64,000 nucleotides of DNA from Ilumatobacteraceae bacterium. GTDB taxonomy: Bacteria > Actinomycetota > Acidimicrobiia > Acidimicrobiales > Ilumatobacteraceae. The stretch lies in contig JAOBWK010000042.1 of the NCBI GenBank assembly GCA_025463305.1, positions 62,001 through 126,000 of the forward strand. Direction: 5' to 3'. Shown piece by piece: positions 25,173-34,157 of the stretch (positions are counted from its first letter, which is position 1; every line of letters begins with the position of its first letter). The notes under the pieces are model-generated. The model was given only the letters and a program-made list of their open reading frames with translations. It had not been told where the DNA came from and searched no databases. Position numbers and translations under genes: made by a program.

Positions 25173-27026
25173 TCAGCCGGCGGGAGGGGCGGGGCTGGGG
25201 TAGGTCGGCGGGGACTCGCCGGGCGGCGGGGTGGTGTAGATCGTGACGGCGCCGGTGGGATCGAACGTCTTGTCGGTGGTGGGCCACGCTCCGGGCAGGT
25301 AGCGCTTGCCACCGTCGACGAACTCGTACATGCCCTGCCCCTGCTTGCGGATCTCGTCCGGGCCGGTGGCGTTCGGGTCCCACCAGATCTCGGTGCCGTC
25401 GTCGATGCCGACGTAGTCCGGATCTGGCCAGATGCCGTGGTTGCCCCAGCTGAGCGAGGGCTGGCTGATGGCCGACTGGGTCGGGGTCCCGTTGAACAGC
25501 GCCTGCTTCCACGTGTCGTGGGTGAGGTTCGGGCCGACGCCCTGCAGCGTCGCGAAGAACACCGCCGGCTCGGGGATGAACGTGCCGATGGTGTCCTTGG
25601 CCGGCGGCTCCTGACCGGTGAACCACTTGTACAGCGCGTAGTAGCCGCTCACATCGGGCGCCAGCTTGGCGGCCAGGCCGGAGTAGCCGAAGGCGTGCTT
25701 CCACTGCTCCTGGTCGTAGGTGCGGGCGAACGCGTTCAGGTCGACGAGCGACGACACGCCGATGATCCATTCCGGGAAGTAGCCCTCGGCCGTGGCCTCC
25801 TTGGTGAAGTCGCGTGGCGCGACGGGGTCGCCGCTGAAGATGATGCTCGTGACGCCTGCAGCCTTGAACTTGGCGATCGCCTGCGACGCGCTCTGTTGGA
25901 TGCTCGCTGGATCCAGCACGTACGAGACGGTCTCGGCGAGCGGCGCACCATTGGCGGCCATCGTCGCCGCGAACTCGTCGGCGAGCTGCTTCGACGTCGC
26001 ACTGCTCTCGATGTAGAGGTAGCCGAACTTGCGCGGCTTGTCGACGAACTCGTCGCCGGCGTGCGTCGCGTTCTTGCCGATCAGCTGCTTCTGGATCATC
26101 TCGAGCACGTGCACCTGGGCCTGCTCGGCGCCGGTGGTGATGCCCCACACGTACGGGTCGCGCTGGACGTACCAATCCGGCGGCTGGCCGGGCGTGCACG
26201 CCAGGCAGGAGACGCCACGCGCCGCCAGCTCGTCGGCGAACGCGCTCGTCAACGCCGGGCCGCCCCACACCATGAATGGCTTGATGTCCTCGGCGATGTG
26301 CACGGCGTCGGCGCGGGCCGCGGTCTCGTCGGACGCGGTGCCGGTGCCCTCGACGAACTGGAGCTTGATCTTGCGGCCGTACGTCTCGTAGTAGGTCTCG
26401 AAGTAGTCGACCATGTTGGTCATCGTCTCGGCCTGCTGGGCGTTGGTGTCGTCGACCTTGATCGCGTCGGTGATGTAGCTGATGATCGGGTCGTTGGCCA
26501 TGCCCTCGTACACGGCGATGGTGATGTCGGTGGCCGTCACCCCTTCCGCCGTCGCGCCGCCGTTGTCACCCGTGAACGGGGCGTAGCACTCGGGTGCGAA
26601 GAAGTCGGGCACGGCGAGCTTGCCGGTGCTGGTGTCGCACGTGGCCTTCCAGTCGACGGGGATGCCCTGGGCCTTGGCCTGCGAGAACGACAGCGGGTAC
26701 GTGACCGGCTTCGGGACGCCCGTCGTGGCCGGCTCGGTGGTCGCAGTGGTCGACGCCGCGGTCGAGCCCGGCTCCGAACCCGCTGCCGTCGCGGCGGTCG
26801 TCGCCGGAGCGGCGGTCGCGGGGACGGTCGTCGGCGCCACCGTCGTGGCGGTCGTGCCAGCGGTCGTGGCCGGCGACACCGACTTCTTGTCGTCTCCGCC
26901 GCCGATGATGATCACGGCCCCCACCACGATCACCACCACGACGACGATCGCGATGATCGGTCCATAGCGCCTCATCGCAGTGGCCTGCTTGGCGCCACCG
27001 CCTCGTCCTGCACTCGCTGGTTGCAT
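25173..27026 (-). CDS. Liv-type ABC transporter substrate-binding protein
   Basis: 617-residue extracytoplasmic binding protein of the periplasmic-binding-protein type 1 (Leu/Ile/Val, Peripla_BP_6) family. A short basic N-terminus precedes one strong membrane helix (~19-43). There is no lipobox, so the protein appears membrane-anchored rather than a lipoprotein. A Thr/Ala-rich spacer follows to ~105. The ligand-binding region starts at ITVAVYEG-like ATDITIAVYEG and includes YFETYGRKIKLQF, VWGGPALTSAFADELAARG and VTSIIFSGDP. It is unusually long for the family. Last gene of a three-gene operon, starting four bases after the MFS-LivF-LivG stop. An AGGGGG Shine-Dalgarno lies just upstream. The ligand is unknown; homologues take amino acids, urea, amides or aromatic acids. 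Confidence 0.88.
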   Translation of the reverse strand: MQPASAGRGGGAKQATAMRRYGPIIAIVVVVVIVVGAVIIIGGGDDKKSVSPATTAGTTATTVAPTTVPATAAPATTAATAAGSEPGSTAASTTATTEPATTGVPKPVTYPLSFSQAKAQGIPVDWKATCDTSTGKLAVPDFFAPECYAPFTGDNGGATAEGVTATDITIAVYEGMANDPIISYITDAIKVDDTNAQQAETMTNMVDYFETYYETYGRKIKLQFVEGTGTASDETAARADAVHIAEDIKPFMVWGGPALTSAFADELAARGVSCLACTPGQPPDWYVQRDPYVWGITTGAEQAQVHVLEMIQKQLIGKNATHAGDEFVDKPRKFGYLYIESSATSKQLADEFAATMAANGAPLAETVSYVLDPASIQQSASQAIAKFKAAGVTSIIFSGDPVAPRDFTKEATAEGYFPEWIIGVSSLVDLNAFARTYDQEQWKHAFGYSGLAAKLAPDVSGYYALYKWFTGQEPPAKDTIGTFIPEPAVFFATLQGVGPNLTHDTWKQALFNGTPTQSAISQPSLSWGNHGIWPDPDYVGIDDGTEIWWDPNATGPDEIRKQGQGMYEFVDGGKRYLPGAWPTTDKTFDPTGAVTIYTTPPPGESPPTYPSPAPPAG

Positions 27027-27029
27027 CCG

Positions 27030-29981
27030 TCATCCCCCTGCTGTCGTGGTCGGTGTTGTCGTGGTCGGTGTTGTCGTTGTCGGTGTCGTCGTGGCGCCGG
27101 AGCGCGAGATGGCCACGCTCGACGTGCCGAGGTAGCTCTCCACCACGGCCGGGTGCTCGAGCACCTCGGCCGGTGGACCGGTCGTCACCACGGCGCCCTG
27201 GTCGAGCGCGAGCAACCGGTCCGAGATCGAGCTGATCAACGGCATGTCGTGCTCGATCACGATGAGGCTCGCGCCCATCTCGTCGCGCAGCCGCAGCAGC
27301 ACCGGCGCGAGCGCCTCGACCTCGCGCTGGGCGATGCCGCTCGACGGCTCGTCGAGCAGGATCACCGTCGGGCGGTGGGCGACCTGGCAGGCGAGGTCGA
27401 CCACTCGGCGGGTGCCGGTGGACAGCTCGCGGATGAACGTGTGGCGGTACTGCTCGAGGCCCATCAGCTCGAGCAGCTCGTCGACGCGCACGGCGGTCTC
27501 GTGCTCGCTGTCGAACGTCTGCGGGAGCCGCAGCGCGGCGGCGACGATGCTGCGGCTGCCGACGAACCGCTCCGTCGCGACGGCGAGGGTCTCGCCGACG
27601 GTGATCTCCGGGAACAGGCGCGCGTCCTGGAAGCTGCGCCCGAGGCCCTCCGCAGCGCGCCTCGACGCGCTCGCCTCGGAGAGGTCGATCCCGGCGAGCA
27701 CGACACGTCCCGAGTCGGTGGGCGTGAACCCCGAGATGAGGTCGAACAACGTGGTCTTGCCCGCGCCGTTGGGGCCGATGATGCCGAGGATCTCCCGGGG
27801 CGCGAGCTCGAACGACACCCGGTCGACGGCGCGGATGCCACCGAAGCTGCGGACCAGCTCGTGCACCGCCAGAGCAGGTGGCTCCACCGATCCGTCGTCC
27901 GCGGGCTGGCCGGCGTCGCGCACCAGCACCGGCGCGCCGACGCTGGCATGCGAGAGGAACACCGAGCGGAGCAGGTCCGGGCGTTCGAGCAGCTCGGCCG
28001 TCGGGCCGCTGAAGCGCACGGTGCCGCGCTCGAGGAAGTAGGCCCGCTGGGCGACGCTGAGCGCGACGTTCACGCTCTGCTCGACCATGATGATCGCCAC
28101 GCCATCGGCCGCGAGCCGCTCGATGATCGGCAGCATCTGGCCGACGATCACAGGGGCGAGGCCGAGCGACAGCTCGTCGATGAGCAGCACGCGGGGCTTG
28201 GCGATGAACGCCATCCCCAGCGCGAGCATCTGCTGCTGGCCACCGCTGAGGTCGGCGGCAGCATCGTCGAGCCGGCTGCGCAGCGCGGGGAAGGTGTCCA
28301 GCACCTCGGCCGTGCTGGCCGCGACCTCGGCCGGACGGCGACGCCGCGTCCAGCCGGCGAGTTGGAGGTTCTCGCGGATGCTCAACGATCCGAACACGCC
28401 CGCGCCGCCGGGCATCTGCGACACGCCGAGCACGGCGATCTCGTTCGGCGGGGCGTGGGTGATGTCGCGGCCGTCGAGCACGACCGCACCGCGGTCGGCC
28501 TCGACGATGCCGCTGATCGCCTTCAGCAGCGTCGACTTGCCCGCGCCGTTGGTGCCGAGCAGCGCGACGATCTCGCCCTCCTTGACGTCGATGTTCACGC
28601 CGAACAGGACCTGCCGACCGGCGTAGCCGGCGTCCACGTTGCGTACCAGGAGCAGGTCCGCCTCGCCGTGACGGCGTTGGTACAGCGCCTCCGAGCGGGC
28701 GGCCGTGGCCTGCCAGACCTGGGCGATGTCGCCGTCGATCACGTTCGAGACGCTGCCCAGGATCAGGCTGCCGACGATGAACAGTGGCACCATCACGAGC
28801 ATGCCGATCCGCACGGTCCAGTGATCGGCCACCCATCCGATGAACGGCAGCACCACCAGACCGGGGATCACCCAGAGGGCGGCAGCACTGAAGCCGGTGG
28901 CCCGGGCGCGGGCCGGGATCGCCAGCGAGAACGCGACCAGGATCCCGGGCCCGAGCGTGGCCAGCGACGCCGAGATCACGCAGTTCATCGCGACAGCGAC
29001 CACGACGTTCGGGGCGAGGGCGAACGCGACGAAAACGATCGAGGTGAGCAGCGCGATCCGGGCGAGGAACCGGATCAGGCCGGCCATGTCGCTGATGAAG
29101 CGGCGGGTGATGATCCTCGCCCCGAGCACGATGCCGACCAGTTGGAACGGCTCGGCGATCGCCGCGGCGAAGCCACGGGCGCGCTCGTCGAGGTGGAACT
29201 GCCGCTCGTAGAGCACGGAGGCGAGGGTGACGAAGCCGACGAGCGCGACGGCGAGGAACGGCAGCGACCACCAGATCCGGCGGAGGCTGTCGACCTTCTG
29301 CACGGTGCGCCAGCTCTCGGCGAACGACGCCGGGATCTCCTCGGTGTTGACCACCTCCTCGCTCGCGCCGGTGGCGGCCCGCTCCCATCGGCCGCGCAGT
29401 GGCTCGCGCATCCGCAGCGCGAGCACGGCGAAGATGAGCGTCGGCACCATGAAGACGAAGAACGGGGTGCGCCAGCCGAAGTAGTAAGCGAGCAGCCCGG
29501 CGCTCAGCGGACCGACGAACGCGCCGACCGCGTTGGCGGCGCGGTGGGCGCTGTAGACCTTGCTGCGCACCTCGATCGGGTAGTAGTCGGCGAGCAACGA
29601 GTTGTGGGTCGGGTCCACCACGGCCTTGCCGATGGAGGATCCCGAGCGGGCGATCGTGAGCACGATGACACCGGTGGCGAGACCAGTCATCCCGCTGAAC
29701 AGCGCCCACACCACGGCGCCGACGATGGCGAGCGGCACGCGCCTCGAGCGATCGGCGTACTGCGCGATGGGCACCTGCAGCAGCAGCGCCGCGATCGACG
29801 ACAGCGCGACGAGCCCGAGCGCGGTCTTGAGGTCGATGCCGAAGTCCTTGCGGATGTTCGGCAGCAGGATGCCGAACGCGGTGCGATCGAGCTCGTCGAC
29901 CGCGTTGAGGCCGAACAGCACGATCAGCGGGAACGCGTTCTCACCACCGCAGAACTCGCGCAGCCGGCGCATCGCGCTCAC
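27030..29981 (-). CDS. MFS-LivF-LivG triple fusion protein
   Basis: 983-residue fusion. Residues ~15-425 form a major-facilitator transporter with about 12 helices. It has the DxxxR-type motif QYADRSRRVPLAI between helices 2 and 3, and GWRTPFFVFMVP. Residues ~440-675 are a LivF-like ATPase: Walker A GTNGAGKS (~475), LSGGQQQMLALGMAF, LLIDELSLGLAP. Residues ~705-945 are a LivG-like ATPase: GPNGAGKT (~735), a degenerate signature LSTGTRRVVDLAC, ILLDEPSSG and switch IEHDMP. A Thr/Pro repeat tail ends the protein. GTG start overlaps the permease stop (GTGA). Both ATPases of the importer are thus tethered to a secondary transporter. No frameshift is needed; all three parts share one frame. Confidence 0.9.
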   Translation of the reverse strand: MSAMRRLREFCGGENAFPLIVLFGLNAVDELDRTAFGILLPNIRKDFGIDLKTALGLVALSSIAALLLQVPIAQYADRSRRVPLAIVGAVVWALFSGMTGLATGVIVLTIARSGSSIGKAVVDPTHNSLLADYYPIEVRSKVYSAHRAANAVGAFVGPLSAGLLAYYFGWRTPFFVFMVPTLIFAVLALRMREPLRGRWERAATGASEEVVNTEEIPASFAESWRTVQKVDSLRRIWWSLPFLAVALVGFVTLASVLYERQFHLDERARGFAAAIAEPFQLVGIVLGARIITRRFISDMAGLIRFLARIALLTSIVFVAFALAPNVVVAVAMNCVISASLATLGPGILVAFSLAIPARARATGFSAAALWVIPGLVVLPFIGWVADHWTVRIGMLVMVPLFIVGSLILGSVSNVIDGDIAQVWQATAARSEALYQRRHGEADLLLVRNVDAGYAGRQVLFGVNIDVKEGEIVALLGTNGAGKSTLLKAISGIVEADRGAVVLDGRDITHAPPNEIAVLGVSQMPGGAGVFGSLSIRENLQLAGWTRRRRPAEVAASTAEVLDTFPALRSRLDDAAADLSGGQQQMLALGMAFIAKPRVLLIDELSLGLAPVIVGQMLPIIERLAADGVAIIMVEQSVNVALSVAQRAYFLERGTVRFSGPTAELLERPDLLRSVFLSHASVGAPVLVRDAGQPADDGSVEPPALAVHELVRSFGGIRAVDRVSFELAPREILGIIGPNGAGKTTLFDLISGFTPTDSGRVVLAGIDLSEASASRRAAEGLGRSFQDARLFPEITVGETLAVATERFVGSRSIVAAALRLPQTFDSEHETAVRVDELLELMGLEQYRHTFIRELSTGTRRVVDLACQVAHRPTVILLDEPSSGIAQREVEALAPVLLRLRDEMGASLIVIEHDMPLISSISDRLLALDQGAVVTTGPPAEVLEHPAVVESYLGTSSVAISRSGATTTPTTTTPTTTTPTTTAGG
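27042..27094 (-). repeat. 15-bp tandem repeat encoding Thr-Thr-Thr-Thr-Pro
   Basis: Three full copies of a 15-bp unit plus a partial fourth at the 3' end of the fusion gene, coding the TTTTP tail. Unit copies differ by one base. Likely to vary in copy number without breaking the frame. Confidence 0.8.
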
Positions 29982-32086
29982 GACACGCCGCTCTCGACGG
30001 CGACGTCATCGGGTTGCCCGACGACCTCGGTCGTGGCGACCGTCGCGGCATCCGTCGATGCAGGCTCCGACGGGGCGCCGGCCCGACGCTTCAGCGCGGC
30101 GCGGGCGATGAGGTCGCGCAGCTTGGTGACCTGGCTGCCGAGACCACCGGGCAGCACGAGCAGGATCAGCAGCACGCCGAACGACGTCGACAGCAGCCGC
30201 CACTCGAGCGTCGGCAGGCGCAGCGTCGCCCGCGAGAAGACGGCGCCGACGATGACGCCGGTGATCGATCCGAGGCCGCCGATGATCGCGGAGGTGAACA
30301 CGCCGAAGCTCTGGTCCGCGCCGTACTGGGACAGGCTGAACGAGTGGTTCATGTGCACCAGCAGCCCTCCGGCCACGCCGGCGACGGCGCCGCTGAGCAT
30401 GAACGCGGTGAGCTTGGCGCGCACTGGCGCGATCGAGAAGCTCTGCGCGGCGCGCTCGTTCTCGCGCATCGCGACGATGACGCGTCCGGTGCGCGACCGG
30501 CGCACGCCGCGCACCAGCAGCACGACGATGCCGAGCACGATCAGCGAGTACGCGTAGAAGCGCGTCGGCGTGTCGATGTCGACGCGTCCGAACAGCGGGG
30601 CGACGTGGAGGCGCTCGCCGATCGGCACCCAGCCGAAGAACCGGTCGTTGAGCAACCACGACGTCACGCTCAGCCCGAACGCGAGCGTGGTCACGGCGAG
30701 GTAGAGCCCCTGCAGGCGCAGCGCCGGCAGGCCGACGAGCAGCGCGGCCAGCGCTCCCGCGACGGCCCCGATCAGCAGGGCGAGGCTGAGGTCGACGTTC
30801 CAGCGTGACGTGCACAGCGCGCTCACCGCGCCGCCGACCGCGACGAAGCCCATCTGCCCGAGTGAGATCTGACCGGCCCATCCGGTGAGGATCATCAGCG
30901 AGATCCCGATCACGCAGAAGACGACCACCTCGTTGGCCTGGATCAGCCGGTCGACGCGCAGCACGAGCGGCAGGGCGACGACGACGCCCGCCACCACGAC
31001 CGCGCTGCCCCAGCGGGCGACCCGCACCCAGGGCAGCCGTGCCGTGTCGGCATCGAGCGGGCGCACCTCTTCGGCACCGCGCCACGACGACGTGGCGTCG
31101 GTGTCGCGGCGGCTCGTGCTGCGCCGCTGCAGGAGCAGGGCGACGAGCACGGCGACGGACACCATCGGCACGACCAGGAGCGGGCTCGACGTGTGCCACG
31201 TGACCCAGTAGTCGAGGAAGCCGATGCACACGCCCGCGACGGCGATCGTGAACAGGTTCTGCAGCCGACCGATGACGAGCGCGGCCATCGCATACAGCAG
31301 GTTGGTGACGTCGAACGCGCTGCCGATCGGCACGCCGAGGATGCCGGCGCGCAGGTAGAGCGACACGAACGACAGCGCGGCGGCGAGCGCCCACACGATG
31401 GTGCTCAGGCGGGCCACCGGGATGCCGAGCATGTTCGCCCGGTCGCCGCGCTCGGCGGCGGCGCGCACGGCGATGCCCGTGCGGGTGCGGTTGAGGAACA
31501 GCGCCACCAGCACCATCGCCACCGGAGCGACGACGAGCGCGACGAAGTCGTTCGACAGCAACCGGACCACGCCGATGTCGACCTTGAACGTGAACATCTG
31601 CGGCAGCCGCTCCGACGCGGCATTGCGACCCCACCAGCGCGGGACGAGGATGCCGAGCACCACGAGCAGCTGGGTGATGCCCAGCGTCGCGACCGTGAGC
31701 ACCAGCCGGGAGGCGTTCTTGAATCGCCGCACGAAGATCAGCTCGACCAGCCCGCCGAGCACGATCGCGATGACGAGCCCGACGACGAAGCCGAGCGGGT
31801 ACGGCCAGTGGCTGAACACGACGAGCGCGACGGCGAACGACGTCGGCACCGATCCGAGATCGGCCTGGGCGAAGTTCAACACCCGGTTGGCGCGGTAGAC
31901 GAGCGCGAGCCCCAGTGCCAGGAGCGCCGTGAGCATGCCCAGCACGACGCCGCGGAGCGCCGCGCCGTACGGCAGCGGGTACACGACGAACGCGATCACG
32001 AGCGCGACGATGACGAGCAGGCCGACCGCGCCGAAGCGGGCCCGGCGGCCGTACTCGGACCCCCTGATCCGGTCGTACATCCCCAT
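29978..32086 (-). CDS. fused LivH-LivM branched-chain-type ABC permease
   Basis: 702-residue permease combining the two membrane subunits of a Liv-type importer. The LivH half (~15-330) has GLALVYRANRVLNFAQADLG and VRAAAERGDRANMLGIPV. The LivM half (~365-665) has GWAGQISLGQMGFVAVGG, the LRLQGLYLAVTTLAFG block, AMRENERAAQSFSI and IIGGLGSITGVIVGAVF. A charged cytoplasmic linker (~325-365) joins them. The ATG at 32086 is chosen with TACGTT nine bases upstream; a GTG two codons earlier and an ATG two codons later are alternatives. First gene of the operon; its stop overlaps the MFS-ATPase fusion start. Confidence 0.92.
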   Translation of the reverse strand: MGMYDRIRGSEYGRRARFGAVGLLVIVALVIAFVVYPLPYGAALRGVVLGMLTALLALGLALVYRANRVLNFAQADLGSVPTSFAVALVVFSHWPYPLGFVVGLVIAIVLGGLVELIFVRRFKNASRLVLTVATLGITQLLVVLGILVPRWWGRNAASERLPQMFTFKVDIGVVRLLSNDFVALVVAPVAMVLVALFLNRTRTGIAVRAAAERGDRANMLGIPVARLSTIVWALAAALSFVSLYLRAGILGVPIGSAFDVTNLLYAMAALVIGRLQNLFTIAVAGVCIGFLDYWVTWHTSSPLLVVPMVSVAVLVALLLQRRSTSRRDTDATSSWRGAEEVRPLDADTARLPWVRVARWGSAVVVAGVVVALPLVLRVDRLIQANEVVVFCVIGISLMILTGWAGQISLGQMGFVAVGGAVSALCTSRWNVDLSLALLIGAVAGALAALLVGLPALRLQGLYLAVTTLAFGLSVTSWLLNDRFFGWVPIGERLHVAPLFGRVDIDTPTRFYAYSLIVLGIVVLLVRGVRRSRTGRVIVAMRENERAAQSFSIAPVRAKLTAFMLSGAVAGVAGGLLVHMNHSFSLSQYGADQSFGVFTSAIIGGLGSITGVIVGAVFSRATLRLPTLEWRLLSTSFGVLLILLVLPGGLGSQVTKLRDLIARAALKRRAGAPSEPASTDAATVATTEVVGQPDDVAVESGVS

Positions 32087-32095
32087 TTGCACGCG

Positions 32096-32123
32096 AACGT
32101 AGCCGCTGCCGGATGACTACCGT
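32096..32123. promoter_or_regulatory. back-to-back -10 boxes for importer operon and yihY-type gene
   Basis: TACGTT (minus strand, 32096-32101) serves the importer operon and TACCGT (plus strand, 32118-32123) serves the YihY gene, whose ATG follows six bases later. The two promoters overlap, so their use may be mutually exclusive. Confidence 0.5.
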
Positions 32124-32129
32124 GACACG

Positions 32130-33008
32130 ATGGTCGAGCCCCGCAAGCCCCGCTGGACGGAGAAGGGCACGGTGCGCCGGCTGCGCGACCGATCCCCCGC
32201 CGTCGACTTCGTGTGCAGCGGCATCGACGGCTTCCTGCGTCACCGCACCGGTCGCAACGCGGCGTTGCTCGCCCACTACGGGTTCCTGTCGGTGTTCCCG
32301 CTGCTCGCGGTGATGACGACGGTCCTCGGCTTCGTGCTGGAGAGCTACGCATCGTTCCGCCAACGGATCGTCAACTCGGCGTTCGCCAACATCCCCTTCA
32401 TCGGCCAGCAGATCAAGGAGAACCCGACCAGCATCCACGGCAACGTGGTGGTGCTCGTGGCCGGCCTCGCGACCGCGCTGTGGGCCGGCACCAAGTGCTT
32501 CGTCGCGGCCCAGTACGCGATGAACGACATCTGGGAGGTGCCCGACGACGATCGCCCGAACCTCGCCCGATCACGCGGACGTGCGCTCCTCGCGATCGGC
32601 ATCGTCGGCATCGCCCAGGTCGGCTCGGCCATCGTCACGGGCATCATCGGCGTCAGCGGCACGGCGTGGATCAGCCGGATCCTGCTGGTGATCGCGGCGA
32701 TCGCGATCAACATCAGCGTGCTGATGCTCGCCTACCGGGTGCTCACAGCTCGCGAGCTCGATCGCCGTCAGCTGCTGCCCGGGGCGATCGGCGCAGGGCT
32801 CGCCTTCTCGGTGTTGCAGGTGATCGGCACCACCATCGTGCAGCGCGCGATCAAGAGCGCGACACCGGTCTACGGCAACTACGCCACGGTCATCGCGCTG
32901 CTCACCTGGCTCACGCTGCACGCGGTCGTCGCGCTGCTCGGCGCCGAAGGCAACGCGGCTCTCGACCGGCACGAGCGACGTGTGCCATCCTCGATGGATG
33001 CAGCCTGA
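32130..33008 (+). CDS. YihY/BrkB family inner-membrane protein
   Basis: 292-residue polytopic membrane protein with about six helices. Family pattern: R-N-A-A-L-L-A-H-Y-G-F-L-S-V-F-P-L-L near residue 45, then GLATALWAGTKCFVAAQYAMNDIW, ARSRGRALLAIGIVG, and LPGAIGAGLAFSVLQVIGT with YGNYATVIALLTWL. Older annotations as RNase BN or virulence factor BrkB are not supported for this family. Role probably in envelope or lipid handling. Start set by TACCGT six bases before the ATG. It overlaps the next gene by eleven bases. Confidence 0.88.
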   Translation: MVEPRKPRWTEKGTVRRLRDRSPAVDFVCSGIDGFLRHRTGRNAALLAHYGFLSVFPLLAVMTTVLGFVLESYASFRQRIVNSAFANIPFIGQQIKENPTSIHGNVVVLVAGLATALWAGTKCFVAAQYAMNDIWEVPDDDRPNLARSRGRALLAIGIVGIAQVGSAIVTGIIGVSGTAWISRILLVIAAIAINISVLMLAYRVLTARELDRRQLLPGAIGAGLAFSVLQVIGTTIVQRAIKSATPVYGNYATVIALLTWLTLHAVVALLGAEGNAALDRHERRVPSSMDAA

Positions 33009-34041
33009 CGACGCCGTCCGTGTTCCCGTCATCGACATCGCCGCGTGGAGCAACGGATCCGCGGCCGAACGCGCCGCCATCGCCACAGCCGTCGACGAGG
33101 CCTGCCGCGCCAGTGGCTTCTTCCAGATCGTCGGCCACGGGTTGGCCGAGCCACTGATCGACGACGTGCTCGGAGCGATCGACGAGTTCTTCCACCTCGA
33201 CCACACCGAGAAGATGGCCATCGGTCCGTCGTCGGACGCGATCAACCGCGGCTTCCTGCCGCTCGGCAGCGAGGCGCTCGGCTACACCGTCGGGGTCGAC
33301 ACACCGGCCGATCTGCGCGAGGTGTTCGTGATGGGGCCCGACGAGCTGCCCGCCGATCCGCGCCACCACGCCGATCCGTTCAACGTGTTCGCGCCCAACC
33401 TCTGGCCGGCGCGGCCGGCGACGTTGAAGCCGGCGATGCTCGAGTACTTCGACGCCGTCGTCGCGGTCGCCCACACGCTGTGCGACATCTACGCGAGCGC
33501 CCTCGGCCTCGAGCCCGACTTCTTCCACGCGCACCTCGACCACTCCACCGAGACCCTGCGGGTGAACTACTACGAGCGCCTCGCGGCGGAGGTCGAGGTC
33601 GCCGATGGTCAGCAGCGTCTCGGCGCGCACACCGACTACGGCATCACCACCGTGCTGTTCGCCGATCGGGTGCCGGGCCTGCAGCTCCTGCACGACGGAT
33701 CGTGGCACGACGTGCTCGCCGAGCCGGGTGCGCTGATCGTCAACCTCGGCGACCTGCTCGCCCAGTGGACCAACGATCGCTGGCGCTCGACGGTGCACCG
33801 CGTCGTCGCCACCGGCGGCCAGGGCACCCGCCGGCGTTCGCTCGCGTTCTTCCTCGACGGCAACTACGACTCGGTGGTCGAGTGCCTGCCGACGTGCTGT
33901 GACGAAGATCATCCCGCGAAGTACGCGCCGACCACGGCCGGCGTGCATCTCGTGGAGAAGTTGCGCGGCGCCCGAACACTGTCGAAAGTCGAGACGCTCG
34001 ACACCGTCGGCGATCGAATCGATGCTCTGCGCGGGGCATGA
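32998..34041 (+). CDS. 2-oxoglutarate/Fe(II) oxygenase, isopenicillin N synthase family
   Basis: 347-residue non-heme iron dioxygenase. The DIOX_N domain starts at VPVIDIAAW and includes GFFQIVGHG. The double-stranded beta-helix core has the iron ligands His and Asp in GAHTDYG, the distal His in STVHRVV, and the co-substrate Arg in RRSLAFFLDGNYD. Conserved NLGDLL precedes the distal His. Substrate unknown; plant-type and bacterial relatives hydroxylate or cyclise small molecules. ATG at 32998, with CATCCT six bases upstream. The start lies inside the end of the YihY gene. A hairpin follows its stop. Confidence 0.9.
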   Translation: MQPDDAVRVPVIDIAAWSNGSAAERAAIATAVDEACRASGFFQIVGHGLAEPLIDDVLGAIDEFFHLDHTEKMAIGPSSDAINRGFLPLGSEALGYTVGVDTPADLREVFVMGPDELPADPRHHADPFNVFAPNLWPARPATLKPAMLEYFDAVVAVAHTLCDIYASALGLEPDFFHAHLDHSTETLRVNYYERLAAEVEVADGQQRLGAHTDYGITTVLFADRVPGLQLLHDGSWHDVLAEPGALIVNLGDLLAQWTNDRWRSTVHRVVATGGQGTRRRSLAFFLDGNYDSVVECLPTCCDEDHPAKYAPTTAGVHLVEKLRGARTLSKVETLDTVGDRIDALRGA

Positions 34042-34066
34042 CGAGCGGTTCGATTTTCACCGCTCG
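34042..34066 (+). terminator. 8-bp hairpin after the oxygenase gene
   Basis: CGAGCGGT and ACCGCTCG form a perfect 8-bp stem with a nine-base loop beginning right after the stop codon. No T-tract follows. The rest of the 116-base gap contains a weaker GCGTCA/TGACGC pair and the next gene's -10 box. Confidence 0.5.
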
Positions 34067-34142
34067 CGTCAGTCGTTCTGATTGACGCAGCAGGCTCCAC
34101 TGACTGACCTGTCAACGAGTAGTCAGGCGCGCGAGCGTTCCG

Positions 34143-34148
34143 TATGGT
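34143..34148 (+). promoter_or_regulatory. putative -10 box TATGGT, start at 34158
   Basis: TATGGT ends nine bases before the GTG start of the decarboxylase gene. No Shine-Dalgarno is present between them. Confidence 0.45.
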
Positions 34149-34157
34149 GTCCAACTC

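Noticed and set aside
25125..30557. Plus-strand open frame of 1810 codons across the importer operon
   Set aside because: Antisense to the binding-protein and MFS-LivF-LivG genes, with compositionally biased translation and no motif. A GC-driven shadow.
32130..33008. Ribonuclease BN
   Set aside because: Old name for the YihY family; the polytopic membrane protein has no RNase motif.
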